Below are positions 14,613 to 26,849 of a stretch of 64,000 nt of DNA, piece by piece (within the stretch, counting starts at the first letter, position 1; the number at the start of each line of letters is the position of its first letter). The notes below the pieces were generated by a model. It worked only from the letters and a program-made list of their open reading frames with translations. It was not told the origin of the DNA and did no database searches. This stretch comes from Archegozetes longisetosus (lineage: Eukaryota > Arthropoda > Arachnida > Sarcoptiformes > Trhypochthoniidae). A program made the translations under genes and the position numbers. The stretch is from contig JAEMBT020000005.1 of the NCBI GenBank assembly GCA_018873245.2, positions 9,038,001-9,102,000 on the forward strand, read 5' to 3'.

Positions 14613-15892
14613 GATTTTTGTCGGCTTTTAATCAAATCCGATATAAGATTTCTGACAACAAATATATAACCGTTTAAGTGGTTTTGTTTCTTCTGATCCA
14701 AAAGTATGTCAAACACGCCATAAATGTCTTATATTTTTACGCACTATTTAACCAAAATACTATTTTTTGTAGAAAAACATTTCTCTTTAGCTAATTTTTA
14801 GATTTTACTTTAAAAGTAAACTATATTCCAATTAATTATTTATTAAATGGAGTTTTCACCTTATCTCATAATAATTACTGCTAATGTGTCGGTAATTATA
14901 GATATATTGATTAAATTTATCAAACAATTGATTATCTCTTTAGATAGAACACTTGTTTATTGAAAAAGCAATTTCTTAACTGAGTAGATTAATTAACTCA
15001 AATATTGTTTACTTTCAATCAAAACGCAATTACTATTCAAATATCAATTTATTTAATTATTATCATAATTAGATTATTCGTTTATCATATTATTTATTTA
15101 CTTTAAATAACAATAGAAAATGTGATGCAATGGAAACACAATAAAAAACACTTTTAAGAGTTCAATGACCGCAACACATTTGATCTCAATTTTTCTTTAT
15201 TTAATTCACGCGATCATATCACGTCCATATGCGCGAGGGCTGGAAACATGTATAGAAAGTCTTGTAAAACATACTATATTTCGTCCACATAATACGTTCG
15301 CATATATCACTCTATTTTACGCGATTTCAGTCCTCGAATTACTAATACTTTTGATTCCTTTGTACGTTATTTATATGTCGTAATATCGATTGCATGAACG
15401 TTAAATTACGTACTTTTTAAAATGCAAATATTTTGAGTATTTTGAATATTTTCGCAGTCAAATATCAATTTTTTAGATAGAAATAGTAATTTACAGATGT
15501 TCTCCTGGTAAGAATCAATTTTGAACTCAAACTTTCAAAAAATGAAGGATTTCATTAATTTTTCGTTAAAGTTCAGCTTAAAAGTGACGTAATATATATG
15601 TGAGTAAGAAATCATCCAATGAGAATGATTTAAAGCAAAAGTTCGTTCAAATTCAAAAAATAAATGCAGGAAAAGCAAAACAAACTGAAGTGTTAACGAA
15701 ACGCGTCAGACGGTTTATATTTTATACAAAACACTTCAAAGTCATTTGACAGCAACTTATCTGAATATCAAATCAATTTAATTGACTCAATAAGAAAATA
15801 ATAACAATTAAACTGAATGTAAGTGAAAAGTGAAGATATTAATAAGTGAACAACTGAAGGAGTTATTGTTTTTATTTAAAGATATCTATAGA
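14613..15892. other. Divergent intergenic region, USP30 / kinesin-5
   Basis: Head-to-head spacer of 1.28 kb that should carry the promoters of USP30 (-) and kinesin-5 (+). It is strongly AT-rich. A 72-codon ATG frame at 15165-15383 encodes two hydrophobic stretches, but it has no recognisable family and I do not call it a gene. No clear TATA box stands out. Confidence 0.45.
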
Positions 15893-18800
15893 ATGGCACC
15901 AGTTGTCTCAATGGTTGGTCCGAAGACTCCTCACGGCAAGGAAAGCAACACAACTTCGGCTGAAGTCAATCAAAACATTCAAGTCTTCGTAAGATGTCGT
16001 CCAATTAAGCCAACAGAGAAGAAGAATGTGGTGGAAGTGATACCCGAACGACGAGAAGTGCGAATCAGTGAAAGTAAAAACATAGCAACGGATCGTTTCA
16101 ATACAAGAACGTTCACTTTTGACAATACATTTAATGCCGATACGCCACAAATCGAAGTCTATCGAGCAGTTGTCGAGCCATTAATCGAACAGGTGGTCAT
16201 GGGATATAACTGCACTGTCTTTGCGTACGGTCAGACTGGAACCGGTAAGACATATACCATGGAGGGCGAGCGATCTACTGATGATACGCTATGTTCGTGG
16301 GAAAACGACCCCAGCAGTGGAATCATTCCCCGAGCACTTCACCAGCTATTCGAAGTTATTCAATCACAGAATACTGAACATACAGTCAGAGTTTCATTCC
16401 TCGAGTTATATAACGAAGAACTTTATGACCTATTAAGTGCTATCGACGACACGACAAAGCTTAAGATCTATGAAGATTCGACTCGCAAGGGATCAACAAT
16501 TGTTGGCGGTCTCGAAGAGATTACTGTTCATTCGAAGTCCGAGATCTACGACATCTTGAGAAAGGGTTCGGCTAAACGTCAAACAGCAGCTACTCTTATG
16601 AACGCCTGCTCGAGTAGAAGTCATACCATATTTTCAGTCACTGTTCATATCAAAGAAAATTCTATTGATGGCGAAGATTTGGTCAAAATCGGTAAACTCA
16701 ATTTAGTTGATTTGGCTGGAAGTGAAAATATCGGACGTTCGGGTGCTATCGACAAAAGAGCCAGAGAGGCCGGGAATATAAATCAGAGTTTGTTAACTCT
16801 CGGAAGAGTTATCACTTGTTTAGTTGATAGAACGCCTCATATTCCTTATCGTGAATCCAAATTGACTCGACTTTTACAGGATTCGCTCGGAGGAAGAACT
16901 AAGACATCAATTATAGCTACCATATCGCCTAATATTCTTGATGCGGAGGACACGCTCAGCACTTTAGAGTACGCGCAAAGAGCTAAGAAAATCACTAACA
17001 AGCCTGAAATCAATCAGAAGTTGAGCAAAAAGACGCTCTTAAGAGAATATACGGCTGAGATCGAGAGACTTCGTCGTGATTTAGCCGCCTGTCGCGAAAA
17101 GAATGGCATCTATATTAACGAAGACAATTACAACGCAATGGAAGAGCAAATTAAAGTCCAAACAGAACAAATTGAGACTAAAACAGCACAGATTCAGGCA
17201 TTACAGGATGAAATCGCCAAAATTACACAATTGTTTGATGAAACTAAACAACAATTGGACACCAAGTCTGAAGAACTCGAGAAGACGAGCAAAAACTTGA
17301 AGTCGACTTGTGTTGAGCTAAAGAAAACTCAAATCAATTTATACGAAACACAAGTTGATCGAAATGAACAAAAGCATTTGGTTTCATGTCACGCCACTTC
17401 TGAGAAACTACTCACAGATCAGGCCAAACAGTTATTGAATATCGCAGATTCGACCACTTCTGATGTCATGAGACTTCATCAAAAAGTTGATCGACAGAAA
17501 AATGTTGAACTTACCAACAAGCAAAAGACTGACGAGTTTCAGGTCTGTCTCCATCATTATTATAATCCAATTTTGATAATAGTTTGACAATATTATAATT
17601 TTTGAGCTTTTTTCTATTATAGGAAAAATTCCGTAATGATATGCTTAGACTTGAAGAGTTTGTCTGCATAACTACCACTTCGTGTCACGATGGTTTAGAT
17701 GAGATGCAAAATGCTATTAAGGAAAAGATAGAAAATGTCGCACTAATTGTTGCTAAAGCTCAAAACAAAATTCAATCATTGACTGATTCAATCGAAAGTC
17801 ATAAGAGCCATATATCGAGTCTTCATAGTAAAGATCGAATTGCCTTAGAGCAGTCCATTCTGTTGAGAGATAAGGCCGAAAAAGTTAATAATTCAATTGT
17901 GTTGTCATTCAAAGAATTTATATCCAAAGTAGAAGAGTCACAGAATGTTATTCAACAAGAATTGCAAGCCGTTAGTGCAACTGTTGCTCAACAAAGACTA
18001 GAAGTCGAAGATCTAGTTATGAAACAAAACACTTTCATGAAGAACATTAGTCATATCACAATCGATGCTTTCAATGACATTAAGAATGATTTGCAGCTTA
18101 TCTTCAATGGTCAAAGTAAGGGAAAACTTGATTTTTTTCAATTTGAATTGTAGTTTAATTATTTTTGTCTTATCATTAAAGATGAAGAGTATATGTCACT
18201 CAAGAGTCAAATTGAGCGCATTAAGAGTGAACGCATTGAAGCCAAACAATCAATGGATCAGAAATGGGATCAATTGAAAAAGTTGATGAACGATATGGAA
18301 GTCGAACAAATACGAGAAGAAACTAATTTGCAGAAGTTTAGCTCCGATATGTTGACTAAATTAAATGAGGCCACAGTTTCTAATGACAGTCTCAAGAATA
18401 AGATGTCTATAAAAGTGGACGAATCTTTGGGTAAAATTATTTCTGAAGAAAAAGTTGGACTTAAGACCATTGAAGATGTTGATGACTTGAACACTAGAAA
18501 TACTCAACAAATTATGGATCAAATCAACGAAATTAATAATAAGAATAATGAATTCTCTGAACAAACAAAATCATTGATTAATGCAAGAGAAGACTTGCTG
18601 GCGAAGGAGATCAAAGAATCGATTCAATTGAATGACGATATGATTAAGACCAATGATAAACAATTGAGCGCAAAACAGATCGCGTTGACAGAAATGAGCG
18701 CAAAACTCAACGATGAAGTGAGCGAACAAAAGATTTGGTCTCAAGTATTGATGAGAATATCGTTAAAATAACTGAATGTCTTAGCGATAAGGTATCAGAA

Positions 18801-19352
18801 ATGGTGCGAATGGCGACAACAATGCAAAAGTCGCAGATCAGAGAAATTGATAATCGATTCAAAGATTTTGAGCGATTTGTCAGAAATGATTTGGTTAAAG
18901 ACATTCCAACCGGAGCTACACCTCAAAAAACTGATTATAACTATCCTCGAGATCTCGTACAGACATCACCGCATCAGAGGATTCTAGAGAGATATCGATC
19001 AGCATTAGATCCGAGTGATGCCATCAATATTTCATTGCCCGAAGAAACGGATTCGGAATTCATGTCTGATTCTAATTGTTCGGAAAAGAGTGTCAGCAGT
19101 AGTGCAACTAATGACGAGAACATGAAACCGCAAGGCGATAAGCAAAACAACAGAAAAACTCGCATCAACTCAAAAAATAAGTCGAGTTCAGATTTGAAAA
19201 CAGTTGAATCGAAAGTCAACTCGAATTCTGATTTGAAAAAGTTGTCAGAATGTGATACAACTTATGTATTGGAAAAGAAGATCAGCTCAAAGAAGTTGAC
19301 GCCAAAAGAAAACACAAAACCGATTCCATTGAAGACTAATTACACGAATTGA
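15893..19352 (+). CDS. KIF11: Kinesin-5 (BimC/Eg5/KIF11 family) mitotic motor
   Basis: Plus-end motor that crosslinks and slides spindle microtubules. Exons 15893-17542, 17623-18115 and 18182-19352; about 1104 residues, the usual size (human 1056). The motor domain starts [11 protein letters not shown]; the P-loop [13 protein letters not shown], switch [10 protein letters not shown] and switch II DLAGSE are intact, followed by the neck [16 protein letters not shown]. Long coiled coil follows. The tail has a BimC box ([24 protein letters not shown]), with the Thr-Pro Cdk1 site in the expected place. Met at 15893 is chosen because the upstream in-frame extension has only a GTG start. The reading frame breaks at the A-run 18728-18731: one more A joins EVSEQK to [11 protein letters not shown] in frame. 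I read this as an assembly deletion, since both sides match the family. Confidence 0.93.
18728..18731 (+). other. Apparent -1 frameshift in kinesin-5
   Basis: The frame upstream (ending EQK) and the frame downstream (starting LVSSID) overlap with no room for an intron. Adding one A to this four-A run restores a continuous tail. A consensus error fits best; a programmed -1 slip at CAAAAGA is a weaker alternative. Confidence 0.8.
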
Positions 19353-20192
19353 AAAGTGTATATCAAATCTTTTTTACTTAATTCACTCAACGAGTTGTTT
19401 TTATTAATCTTAAACAAATCGAAACATCATATCACGTATTGATTTTGTATTCGTTCTGCATTTAATTAATCGAATTTAAATATATCACAATTTTAACCAA
19501 TAATTTTATAAAAACTTTGTTTCAAAACATTTTAAAAGTAAAAATTGAATTAAAAGTATTTAAACTAAACTAATGAAATCACATTATCTCCTCTGACGAA
19601 AACCTGTTGTATATCATTAATGACATTTTGAATGACTAAAAGTCCGTAAACGCGACGAAACAGTTCACAAAACAACTAAGCTGTTCATCTTCTAATCAAA
19701 ACTTTGATCCTATTGTTCAAAGCCTTATAAGAGAAAATACGGACCGTTCATTCGTTTCATTTGAGTCAATACTATCTGCAATTGTCTTATGTCTCGAAAC
19801 ATCGAACTATTTTAAGAGTTGTTTCGATTGGCGCAAATGTTTGTCTACCGGTCGCTACAGTTATTTGTTGAATACATTTTGTTTTTCAATTGTTTTGGCA
19901 TAATATTCATCAATATTATTGAAAGTTTGTGTCAAAGGCTTTGGTGAATGAACCTAGGTTTAATCCAAGAGTAGAGATGAATTTGCGTCATATGTTTGCG
20001 ATTCTAAGTCAATATCAATTAAGTACAATATTGTTTTTTATTGATTTGATTGTTGCGTTCGTTCACTTTTGATTCTTCTGTTTTTATCAAAATTACAAAA
20101 GGAAAACCCACCTTAAGCAATTGTACGTGGGCAAAGACCTTTGACTTCATGGTTCGATGGCAAATACGTCTTAGACTAGAATGTTCAAATAT
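19353..20192. other. Intergenic, no gene seen
   Basis: AT-rich sequence after the kinesin-5 stop. It probably begins with that gene's 3' UTR. No family-like reading frame is visible on either strand. Confidence 0.4.
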
Positions 20193-21550
20193 TTGACGCG
20201 TACAGTTCCGTAGAAAATAAAATTCTATAAAATCCTCTAACATTACGTCTATGGAAGAAATAGTGATTTCAGACATTCATTTGATCCCCGTCCCCATCAG
20301 TTTTCTTTTGAGATTTCGCTCAAAAAATCACTAAAAATATGGGATGATTTTAGGAAAGTTTTAGTGGTGCAAGATCTGGAAAAGAGTCAAATCGGTGATT
20401 GAAGTTTTCATTTAACTGTCTATATAACGAGTGAGAAACACTCAACATCATAAAGTTAATTCATTTTTAAAGAGTGATATTCAAAATTTCAAAAGTGAAT
20501 AACTCTTTAAGTGTTCATCTGATATGCTTAAGACTTATATTTCTGGAAGCTGTGCGCAAACCTTTGAAATAGAGTATAAACTTGAAAACCCGAAACCGAG
20601 CAGACCCGTATGAAACCGAAACCGAAAACGGTTCGGGTTGAGATCTTACGGTTTCGGTTCGGGTCGGGTCGAAAACTTTCGGTTTCGGTTCGGATCGGTT
20701 TCTTAAGTTTTGAAACGGGTCTGTGCGGGTCTGTAAGTATTGGTTTAAAAATAATTATTGCAAATAAGTATTGGTTTTCAAAGTCTATTCAAATGCAAAG
20801 TAATATAGTGACTTATGAAACTAATATAATATCTATTTTACAAACGCATTGCAAACGAATGAGTAATACATTCTGTATTTCTTTGTGTACTTAATGCGAC
20901 ACAAATGATCAAAATGAGTGAATCAGATGCAGAAGAATGTGATTTAAGTGAAAAAAGTAGTCAATCCAAAAGACAAAATTTCTTTACTTTAAAAATTACT
21001 CTTTCTTTAATACGGTTTCGGTTCGGGTCGGGTTTAGAAAATACTATTAGGATCGGTTTCGGTTCGGGTCGGTTCCTGAAAATACCTATAAGTTTATACT
21101 CTACTTTGAAATTATGTGCATATCATCATCTGCTCCAACAGGTCCACCGATGAACATCAGTGATATGCACATCATTTCAAAGGTTTGCGCACAGCTTCCA
21201 GAAATATAAGTCTTAAGCATATCAGATGAACACTTAAAGAGTTATTCACTTTTGAAATTTTGAATATCACTCTTTAAAAATGAATTAACTTTATGATGTT
21301 GAGTGTTTCTCACTCGTTATATAGACAGTTAAATGAAAACTTCAATCACCGATTTGACTCTTTTCCAGATCTTGCACCACTAAAACTTTCCTAAAATCAT
21401 CCCATATTTTTAGTGATTTTTGAGCGAAATCTCAAAAGAAAACTGATGGGGACGGGGATCAAATGAATGTCTGAAATCACTATTTCTTCCATAGACGTAA
21501 TGTTAGAGGATTTTATAGAATTTTATTTTCTACGGAACTGTACGCGTCAA
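20193..21550. mobile_element. Foldback-type element with ~390-bp inverted arms
   Basis: The left arm (20193 to about 20590) reappears reverse-complemented at about 21174-21550, almost without change: TTGACGCGTACAG at 20193 pairs with CTGTACGCGTCAA ending at 21550, and GAAGCTGTGCGCAAACC pairs with GGTTTGCGCACAGCTTC. The inner end of the right arm is interrupted by a roughly 75-bp insertion that is itself palindromic (about 21105-21173, TGTGCATATCA / TGATATGCACA). The core (20590-21090) holds GC-richer degenerate repeats of GGTTTCGGTTCGGGTCGGGT type at 20620-20720 and 21010-21075. I see no transposase and no clear target duplication, so it is non-autonomous. The near-identity of the arms suggests recent insertion or gene conversion. 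Confidence 0.85.
20590..21080. repeat. Degenerate GGTTCGGGTCGGGT-type repeats
   Basis: Short CGG/GGGT-rich units repeat at about 20590-20740 (both orientations at the left end) and 21008-21080. They stand out from the AT-rich surroundings and form the core of the inverted-repeat element around them. Confidence 0.6.
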
Positions 21551-21567
21551 TGCTATATATGGCTAAT

Positions 21568-21599
21568 GCTATTGCTGCGCCAAATAGCGCAGCAATAGC
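21568..21599. repeat. Perfect 13-bp hairpin
   Basis: GCTATTGCTGCGC is followed, after the loop CAAATA, by its exact reverse complement. It sits 18 bp outside the foldback element. It could be the end of another transposon or a structured RNA end; nothing else supports either. Confidence 0.6.
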
Positions 21600-21984
21600 T
21601 CCTTAGAAGCTATTTCTGCTCTTTGAGTTGAATATATTGAAATCGTTCAAATTTTGAAGAAAAATTTAATATAATTTATGATAAATTGTAAAAAAAATTA
21701 GGAAAAAAGATGTTTAGAATGCTATTGAATGTAACAAATTATTTACTGTTGTGAACATGTTAAATTTAGAGTAAAAATCTTCAAATTATTGAAACATGGT
21801 TTCATTATTCATTACGAAATTTTTCTAATTTAATGATTTATTGAGAAGTTCAACCAAAAACTGTGAATAATTAAATTCTATAGAATTTTAATTTTCATAT
21901 AAAATAAAAGTTTAAAATTTTGAATTTCCTATATAGTGACGTGGTATTTTTATTTGATAAGTAACAAATATAAATTTTTTTCAT

Positions 21985-22690
21985 TTATTTCTTGAAATAA
22001 AGATAAATTAAAACGTTTGGATACTTATGGACTGTATAACTTTTATGAGCACTCTCGAAGCAGTAATCGCAGTACCATATTGAGCTTCTATCAATCTGGT
22101 TTGGTAAACATACCAAATGAAACCATTTAAAGCAACGATTACATTGAATCATTTTATTCTCACCCTCTTCTAGACCACAATAGCAAAAGACAGGTTTTAC
22201 TTTCTTAGAACAAGTTCTTGAGCGTAATTCAAATATTGCTCTGTTGAACAACGCTGAATGTTCTCCATTTTCAATTATTGAAATTAAATGACTTCGCATC
22301 TCATTCCTAAAATAGACATGACAGTCGGAAGTCCATCATTGTATAGAACAATAGCGTTAACGATAGAATGCAATCCACAGGACGAGCCATCTAATTGATC
22401 CGTTACACGATGAAATACGAATTCAAAATATTCCAAATCATGACATTTAAATAAACTTAAGACTCGAGAAATTAGTTCATCGTCAACTATATTACTATTT
22501 TGCGAATCCAAAACATCAATTAAAATCGTCTGGTTCGGTTCACAATGACAAGAAATGCAAATCCAATGACTGCGAATATTTAAATTGAGGATTTGGACGA
22601 AATATCCTTTTTGTGGGAGCGCTCTAAATCTGAGGATTTTAGAAGCTTTCGGGTCTCTCGAATACAAACCACCCCACAAAGTATCCTACG
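21985..22690 (-). pseudogene. ULP1-like cysteine protease with C-terminal PHD finger, broken
   Basis: Read on the minus strand, 22690-22284 encodes the core of a ULP1/C48-type protease: WGGLYSRDP, then VQILN..SHWICIS (catalytic His), LIDVLDS (Asp) and QLDGSSCGLHSIVNA (Gln and Cys). A second frame from 22299 down to 21985 encodes a PHD finger with the pattern CYCGLEEGENKMIQC, CFKWFHLVC and WYCDYC. The two parts lie in different frames that meet at about 22290-22305 with no intron. The protease N-terminus is missing; an acceptor-like TAG just upstream (about 22691) leaves room for an earlier exon I cannot identify. Protease-PHD proteins of this kind are, to my knowledge, often transposon-linked in invertebrates. 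It could be a decayed copy, or an intact one with a one-base assembly error. Confidence 0.6.
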
Positions 22691-23340
22691 AGTAATATTG
22701 TGAATATTAGAGTATAATTTCCTTTTAAAATTTTATTTTAAACTTGATTTTATCAAAAAAATATTTTGAAATTATTCAGAGCGCAAATTTCTTCAACTGA
22801 TTTGTAAATGCGAAACTACAGTAGAATATAGTGAATATAAATTGAATAAGTAGATAAATACCGAATTTATAGGAATAAGATATTAATAACTGAATAAAAA
22901 CTCAAACTGAAAAACACACCTGTAAACCTGTAAATATATGGGAATTCAGTTCTCAGCTTATACTGTATTCCGGTTACAATTCCATCATGGATGCAACTAT
23001 CTTTGTTTTTATTAATTCTTTGTCAATTTTGGTTAGAGCTATTGAAAATTGTGGAGAATTCGCCCATACAGCAGGCGTTTCGATAGTTGAGCAATGGAGA
23101 ATTATCACATCATCAACATCACTATAAATCTGGGATTCATAATCGAAATTCAATGGTTCCTCGAAAAGTAAGCAAATATAAATAAATAAATAGATCACAT
23201 TATTTTTCACTCAATTTAAAAGCATTAATTGAAAATTTAATAAAGTGTTTCATTACAAACAGTACTCACATATCATTTGTTAAATTGCACACAAAAAATG
23301 TAATTTTTATTTTAATATAATCTGATTCCTTTCAGTTCTC
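22691..23340. other. AT-rich stretch without a supported gene
   Basis: A 78-codon minus-strand frame (22974-23210) has an acidic middle but no known family. It might be an upstream exon of the ULP1-like gene; no splice phase or homology ties them together. Confidence 0.3.
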
Positions 23341-23364
23341 ATTTAAGTAGTGCATATATGAGGA

Positions 23365-24010
23365 GTCTGGGACAGTACGAGCTCATACTTTTCATACCCT
23401 TCTAAAATTAATAAATAATAGCCTATTTTTATCAAATAAATGACCAAAAAACCTAAAAATCAATCAAAAAATCTATAAGATCCTGGGACACTACGAACTC
23501 GTACTTTTCGTATCCCTCTAAAATTCACGAAAAATACAGGATTTCCATGAAAAAACTCACAAAAATAGCCAATACAAACCTAAAAAATCAATGGAAAATA
23601 CTGGGGCAGTGCGACGTGTATCCTCTAAAATTGAACTTTAATATGGAATTTAAGGTAAAACTATCATGTTTCGTTATTGCGGGGCTGAGACACTACGAAT
23701 AGTACGAGCACGAAAAATAGCAGATTTTTATCAAATAAAACGAAAAAACTTCACGAAAATAGTCAATAGAAAGCCTAAAATCAATAAAAAAAAGCTGGGA
23801 CACTACGAGGGGTATGAGCTCATAGCCCCAAAAATCATGAAAAAACATTAAAAATTGAACTTTCGCATCGTTTTGTATGGAATTCAAGCTAAAATATCAT
23901 AAAAAGTCGTCTAAAACTATCAAATTCACTACTAATTTCCTGAGACAGCACGATTCGTACCCTCTAAAAACTCAAGAAAAACAACAGAATTTCAAACAAA
24001 TAAAACAGAA
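23365..24010. repeat. Degenerate tandem repeat, ~80-145 bp units
   Basis: A motif like CTGGGACACTACGA(A)CTCGTAC recurs at about 23368, 23485, 23603, 23690, 23797 and 23940, each followed by a poorly conserved A-rich stretch (AAAATTCACGAAAAAT-like). Unit spacing varies from about 80 to 145 bp. The same motif appears in the opposite orientation at 31440-31620, so this is a dispersed repeat family. Confidence 0.65.
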
Positions 24011-24424
24011 AAGCTCACAAAAATAATCTAATGGATTATACTTGAAATAACAACTTTATGCTTAACGCTTGACGTCACGCAATGCTTTTCTATGAGGGAC
24101 AAAAAAGCTGTCCCGTTTGTCCCCTGTCCCCTTCAAACTCTAGTGGGACAGAAAAGTGTTGAATGAAAGTGAATGAAGGTGAATGAATGACTCACCAAAA
24201 CCATTTAAAAATAGCATGCATTCAAAAATCAAAAGATGAATGAAAAATTTTTCGAAACAATATAAGTTATATCATTGTAAAGATAATTTTGTCTACTATT
24301 TAAATAAAAATGTCCGAAATCAATCGGTTAATTAGTATAATCAAAATTAATTTTCAAAATTAAAAAATTAACTTATTTTAACGTTAAAAGTGTTTGAATA
24401 TCTTATACATTAATTCCTATGGAT

Positions 24425-24704
24425 AATAAGCCACCACACGTGGGACCGTCGGGTAGTTGCTCGGCTCACTGATAGAGCATTTGTATAATTGATCACTTAA
24501 GCCACCCGAAATTCTGGTCACTTCAATGCTGTTCACTGTCTGCCGAAGCCAATCGCCCGACACATAGTCCTGACACTACTGTAGACACCTTTGCTTAATA
24601 TCGTCGAGTGTCTCACCTCTGATCAGTTCCACTGAATCCACTTCTAGATCGTCTAAGCTTTTGACATCTTAGAAACTTTTCAATTGATTCCCATTTGAAT
24701 CCAT
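24425..24704 (-). pseudogene. Choline kinase N-terminal fragment, dead copy
   Basis: The minus strand encodes a diverged copy of the first exon of the neighbouring choline kinase. Matches include ELIRGETLDDIKQRCLQ (gene: ELLRGETPVDIQERCLS), TVNSIEVTRISGGLSDQLY (gene: TVDTIKVVRVSGGMTNQLY) and PRVVA. Two in-frame stops, about 12 and 42 codons in, and loss of the rest of the gene mark it as a pseudogene. It lies about 530 bp downstream of the intact gene in the same orientation, which fits an old tandem duplication followed by deletion. Confidence 0.85.
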
Positions 24705-25235
24705 TTTGATAACTATTAATATTTACATTTAAAATGATAGCTATTTTTGAAGTAAAAGTTGCTTTTTATTAAATTACCACATGAATCTATTCATACATAT
24801 AATTATGATAATTGATAATAAATTTAATTTACTTATACTGTAGATTAACCGTTATCTAAATAATTAACAGTAAAATTTTCAAGGCTATCACACATCAATT
24901 TTCTAGACTACTCTGTTAAAAGTAATTATTAGCATTATTAACTTTTTATTTATAACTTATTGATTATTGTTTACTAAAATATTTACATTAAACATGTGGC
25001 TTGAAAATTAAATATAATAAAATTAATGAACTAAAATTAAATATGAAATAAATTTATTGATTATTTATATTTATTAAAGTTAATTTGCAAAAAGTCTAAT
25101 TTTATAAGACATGAAATATTTTAGTTTTACAAGTAAAAATATAACATTAATAAAATGTATAATAAAATGGTTTTAAAACAATATTTTTGAGGCCATAAAT
25201 AATCTATTATTTATTGCAATAAAAGATGTCAAAAA

Positions 25236-26567
25236 TTAGTCAAAAACTTTTTGTTGTTTAAACTGCTCTTTAAGGTGAAGATAGTTTCTGAATCTCATAT
25301 CAGCAAATTGCTATAGTTAAAATGAATTAAAATGAATTAAGTCGCAATGAAAATATCTCACAATTAGGTATACATACCATCATAAAATTGTTATCCATAG
25401 GAATATCCTGTGGTGAATCATTGCCGGCAATGAAGACAACCAAAAATAGCTGCATAAAAAGGGTAAACACTTTGGCCTCCCTCAAGATGACATCCATTGT
25501 GAAACGTCTTTTGGCGGCTAATTCTTTTCCCAAAACTCTTTCCGATTCTTTAATATAGATATCAAATATGGGTTTCAGTGTCTCGTCATCGGGAAATGTC
25601 TGCAACTTCTTAAAGTTGTCATTCATAGTACGCCCCCATTCACCCATAATAATACCGAAGTCATGTCCCCGATAGCCATAACTCGAGTACTCGAAATCAC
25701 ACAACACTAGTCGTCCATCGGTTTCATTGATATTATTATTGTTGTCTTCCAAAACCATAATATTACTGCTGCGGAAGTCGTTATGAGTGAACACCATTGG
25801 ACTGTCTGTCCTCTCCACCAAACTCTTCATCCATTCGATTTCGGCCTTCAAATCGTTTTTGGCGAACAACTCATTTTTGCTAATCAGTTCAAACAAATCT
25901 GTTTTTTCTGATATTTCTCGTAAAACATATCCACTTCTTTAAGAGACCAGAATGTCTTCTTTATGGGCACATCCATGGCGTGAACTCGGGCTAACTTCTG
26001 GAACAATTCTGTCACCAATTTCCAGTCTTTTTGTTCCTCAACCTGGAAGGCCCGGTGCTGTCGATTCGATTAACACATTTTAATATCAAAACCTGATTTT
26101 TAAGCTTTATGGCATACCTTATAGTAGGCCTGTATCTGTCCGTCATCAAAAATACCGTATATTTTGGGCCCCAATTTATTTTTCGAGACCAACAACGTGA
26201 TTACAACATCGGTCAGCCTTTCATTGCCCTCACAATCACTTTTGTTGAAATGCTTAGATCCATACAGTCTAATGGCTACCTCCTGGGGAACTCCTTTTGG
26301 ATCACTAGATGGCTTCTCTATTCCGCAATAGTAGAGTTGGTTAGTCATACCACCCGACACTCGAACCACTTTAATAGTGTCGACCGTCTGTTGTTCCCAA
26401 TTGCTGCCCAAATACTGTTGACATAGAGATAGACATCTCTCTTGTATGTCGACCGGTGTCTCACCTCTTAACAATTCTAACTTATCTAAGTCTATATCAT
26501 TGATGTCTTTGACGTCCTTAAGATCTCTAATATCTATTTTGTCATGTTGTTCACAGTTTGTGGCCAT
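25236..26567 (-). CDS. Choline/ethanolamine kinase
   Basis: Phosphorylates choline (or ethanolamine), the first step of the CDP-choline (Kennedy) pathway, in the cytosol. Exons 26567-26118, 26057-25378 and 25310-25236; about 401 residues, normal for the family. The N-lobe has RVSGGMTNQLY. The catalytic Brenner motif is HNDFRSSNI (Asp and Asn present), followed by LCDFEYSSYGYRGHDFG, the choline-kinase signature. ARVHAMDVPIKKTFW and IPMDNNFMM are family blocks, and the short last exon (MRFRNYLHLKEQF) matches the usual end. The frame breaks at about 25928-25931, between LKEVD and LREISEKTDLFEL; one added base restores it. I take this as an assembly error, since all catalytic residues are kept, but a recent pseudogene cannot be excluded. 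The dead partial copy lies just downstream. Choline versus ethanolamine preference cannot be told. Confidence 0.88.
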
Positions 26568-26849
26568 TGATTACCAATAGATGACAAAAGTTTTATTCTA
26601 GAAAAGTGAAATAAAATACTAATCAGTGACGGATTTCCAAAACAATGTACATACATATAAAATCTTTTTATGGTAGTGTCAGCCAAAGCATATGATCATA
26701 TTAAATAACTGATTACTCAAGGATTCATTGAGTATATAAACAATCAGTGGATTTCAACTTGAAGGACAAGTGTATGATTGATACTAATTTCATTAATAAA
26801 GAGAAATATTTGCACAAAAACAGGATCTTCTCGTAAAACGTATAACGTA

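Noticed and set aside
15165-15383. 72-codon ATG frame with hydrophobic stretches between USP30 and kinesin-5
   Set aside because: No family resemblance, AT-driven composition and position in a promoter region; probably chance.
18728-18731. Programmed -1 frameshift in kinesin-5
   Set aside because: No classic slippery heptamer with a downstream structure, and other genes show the same kind of break, so an assembly deletion is simpler.
23365-24010. CRISPR-like array of repeats
   Set aside because: Units are degenerate, spacing is irregular and the DNA is eukaryotic; it is a worn tandem repeat.
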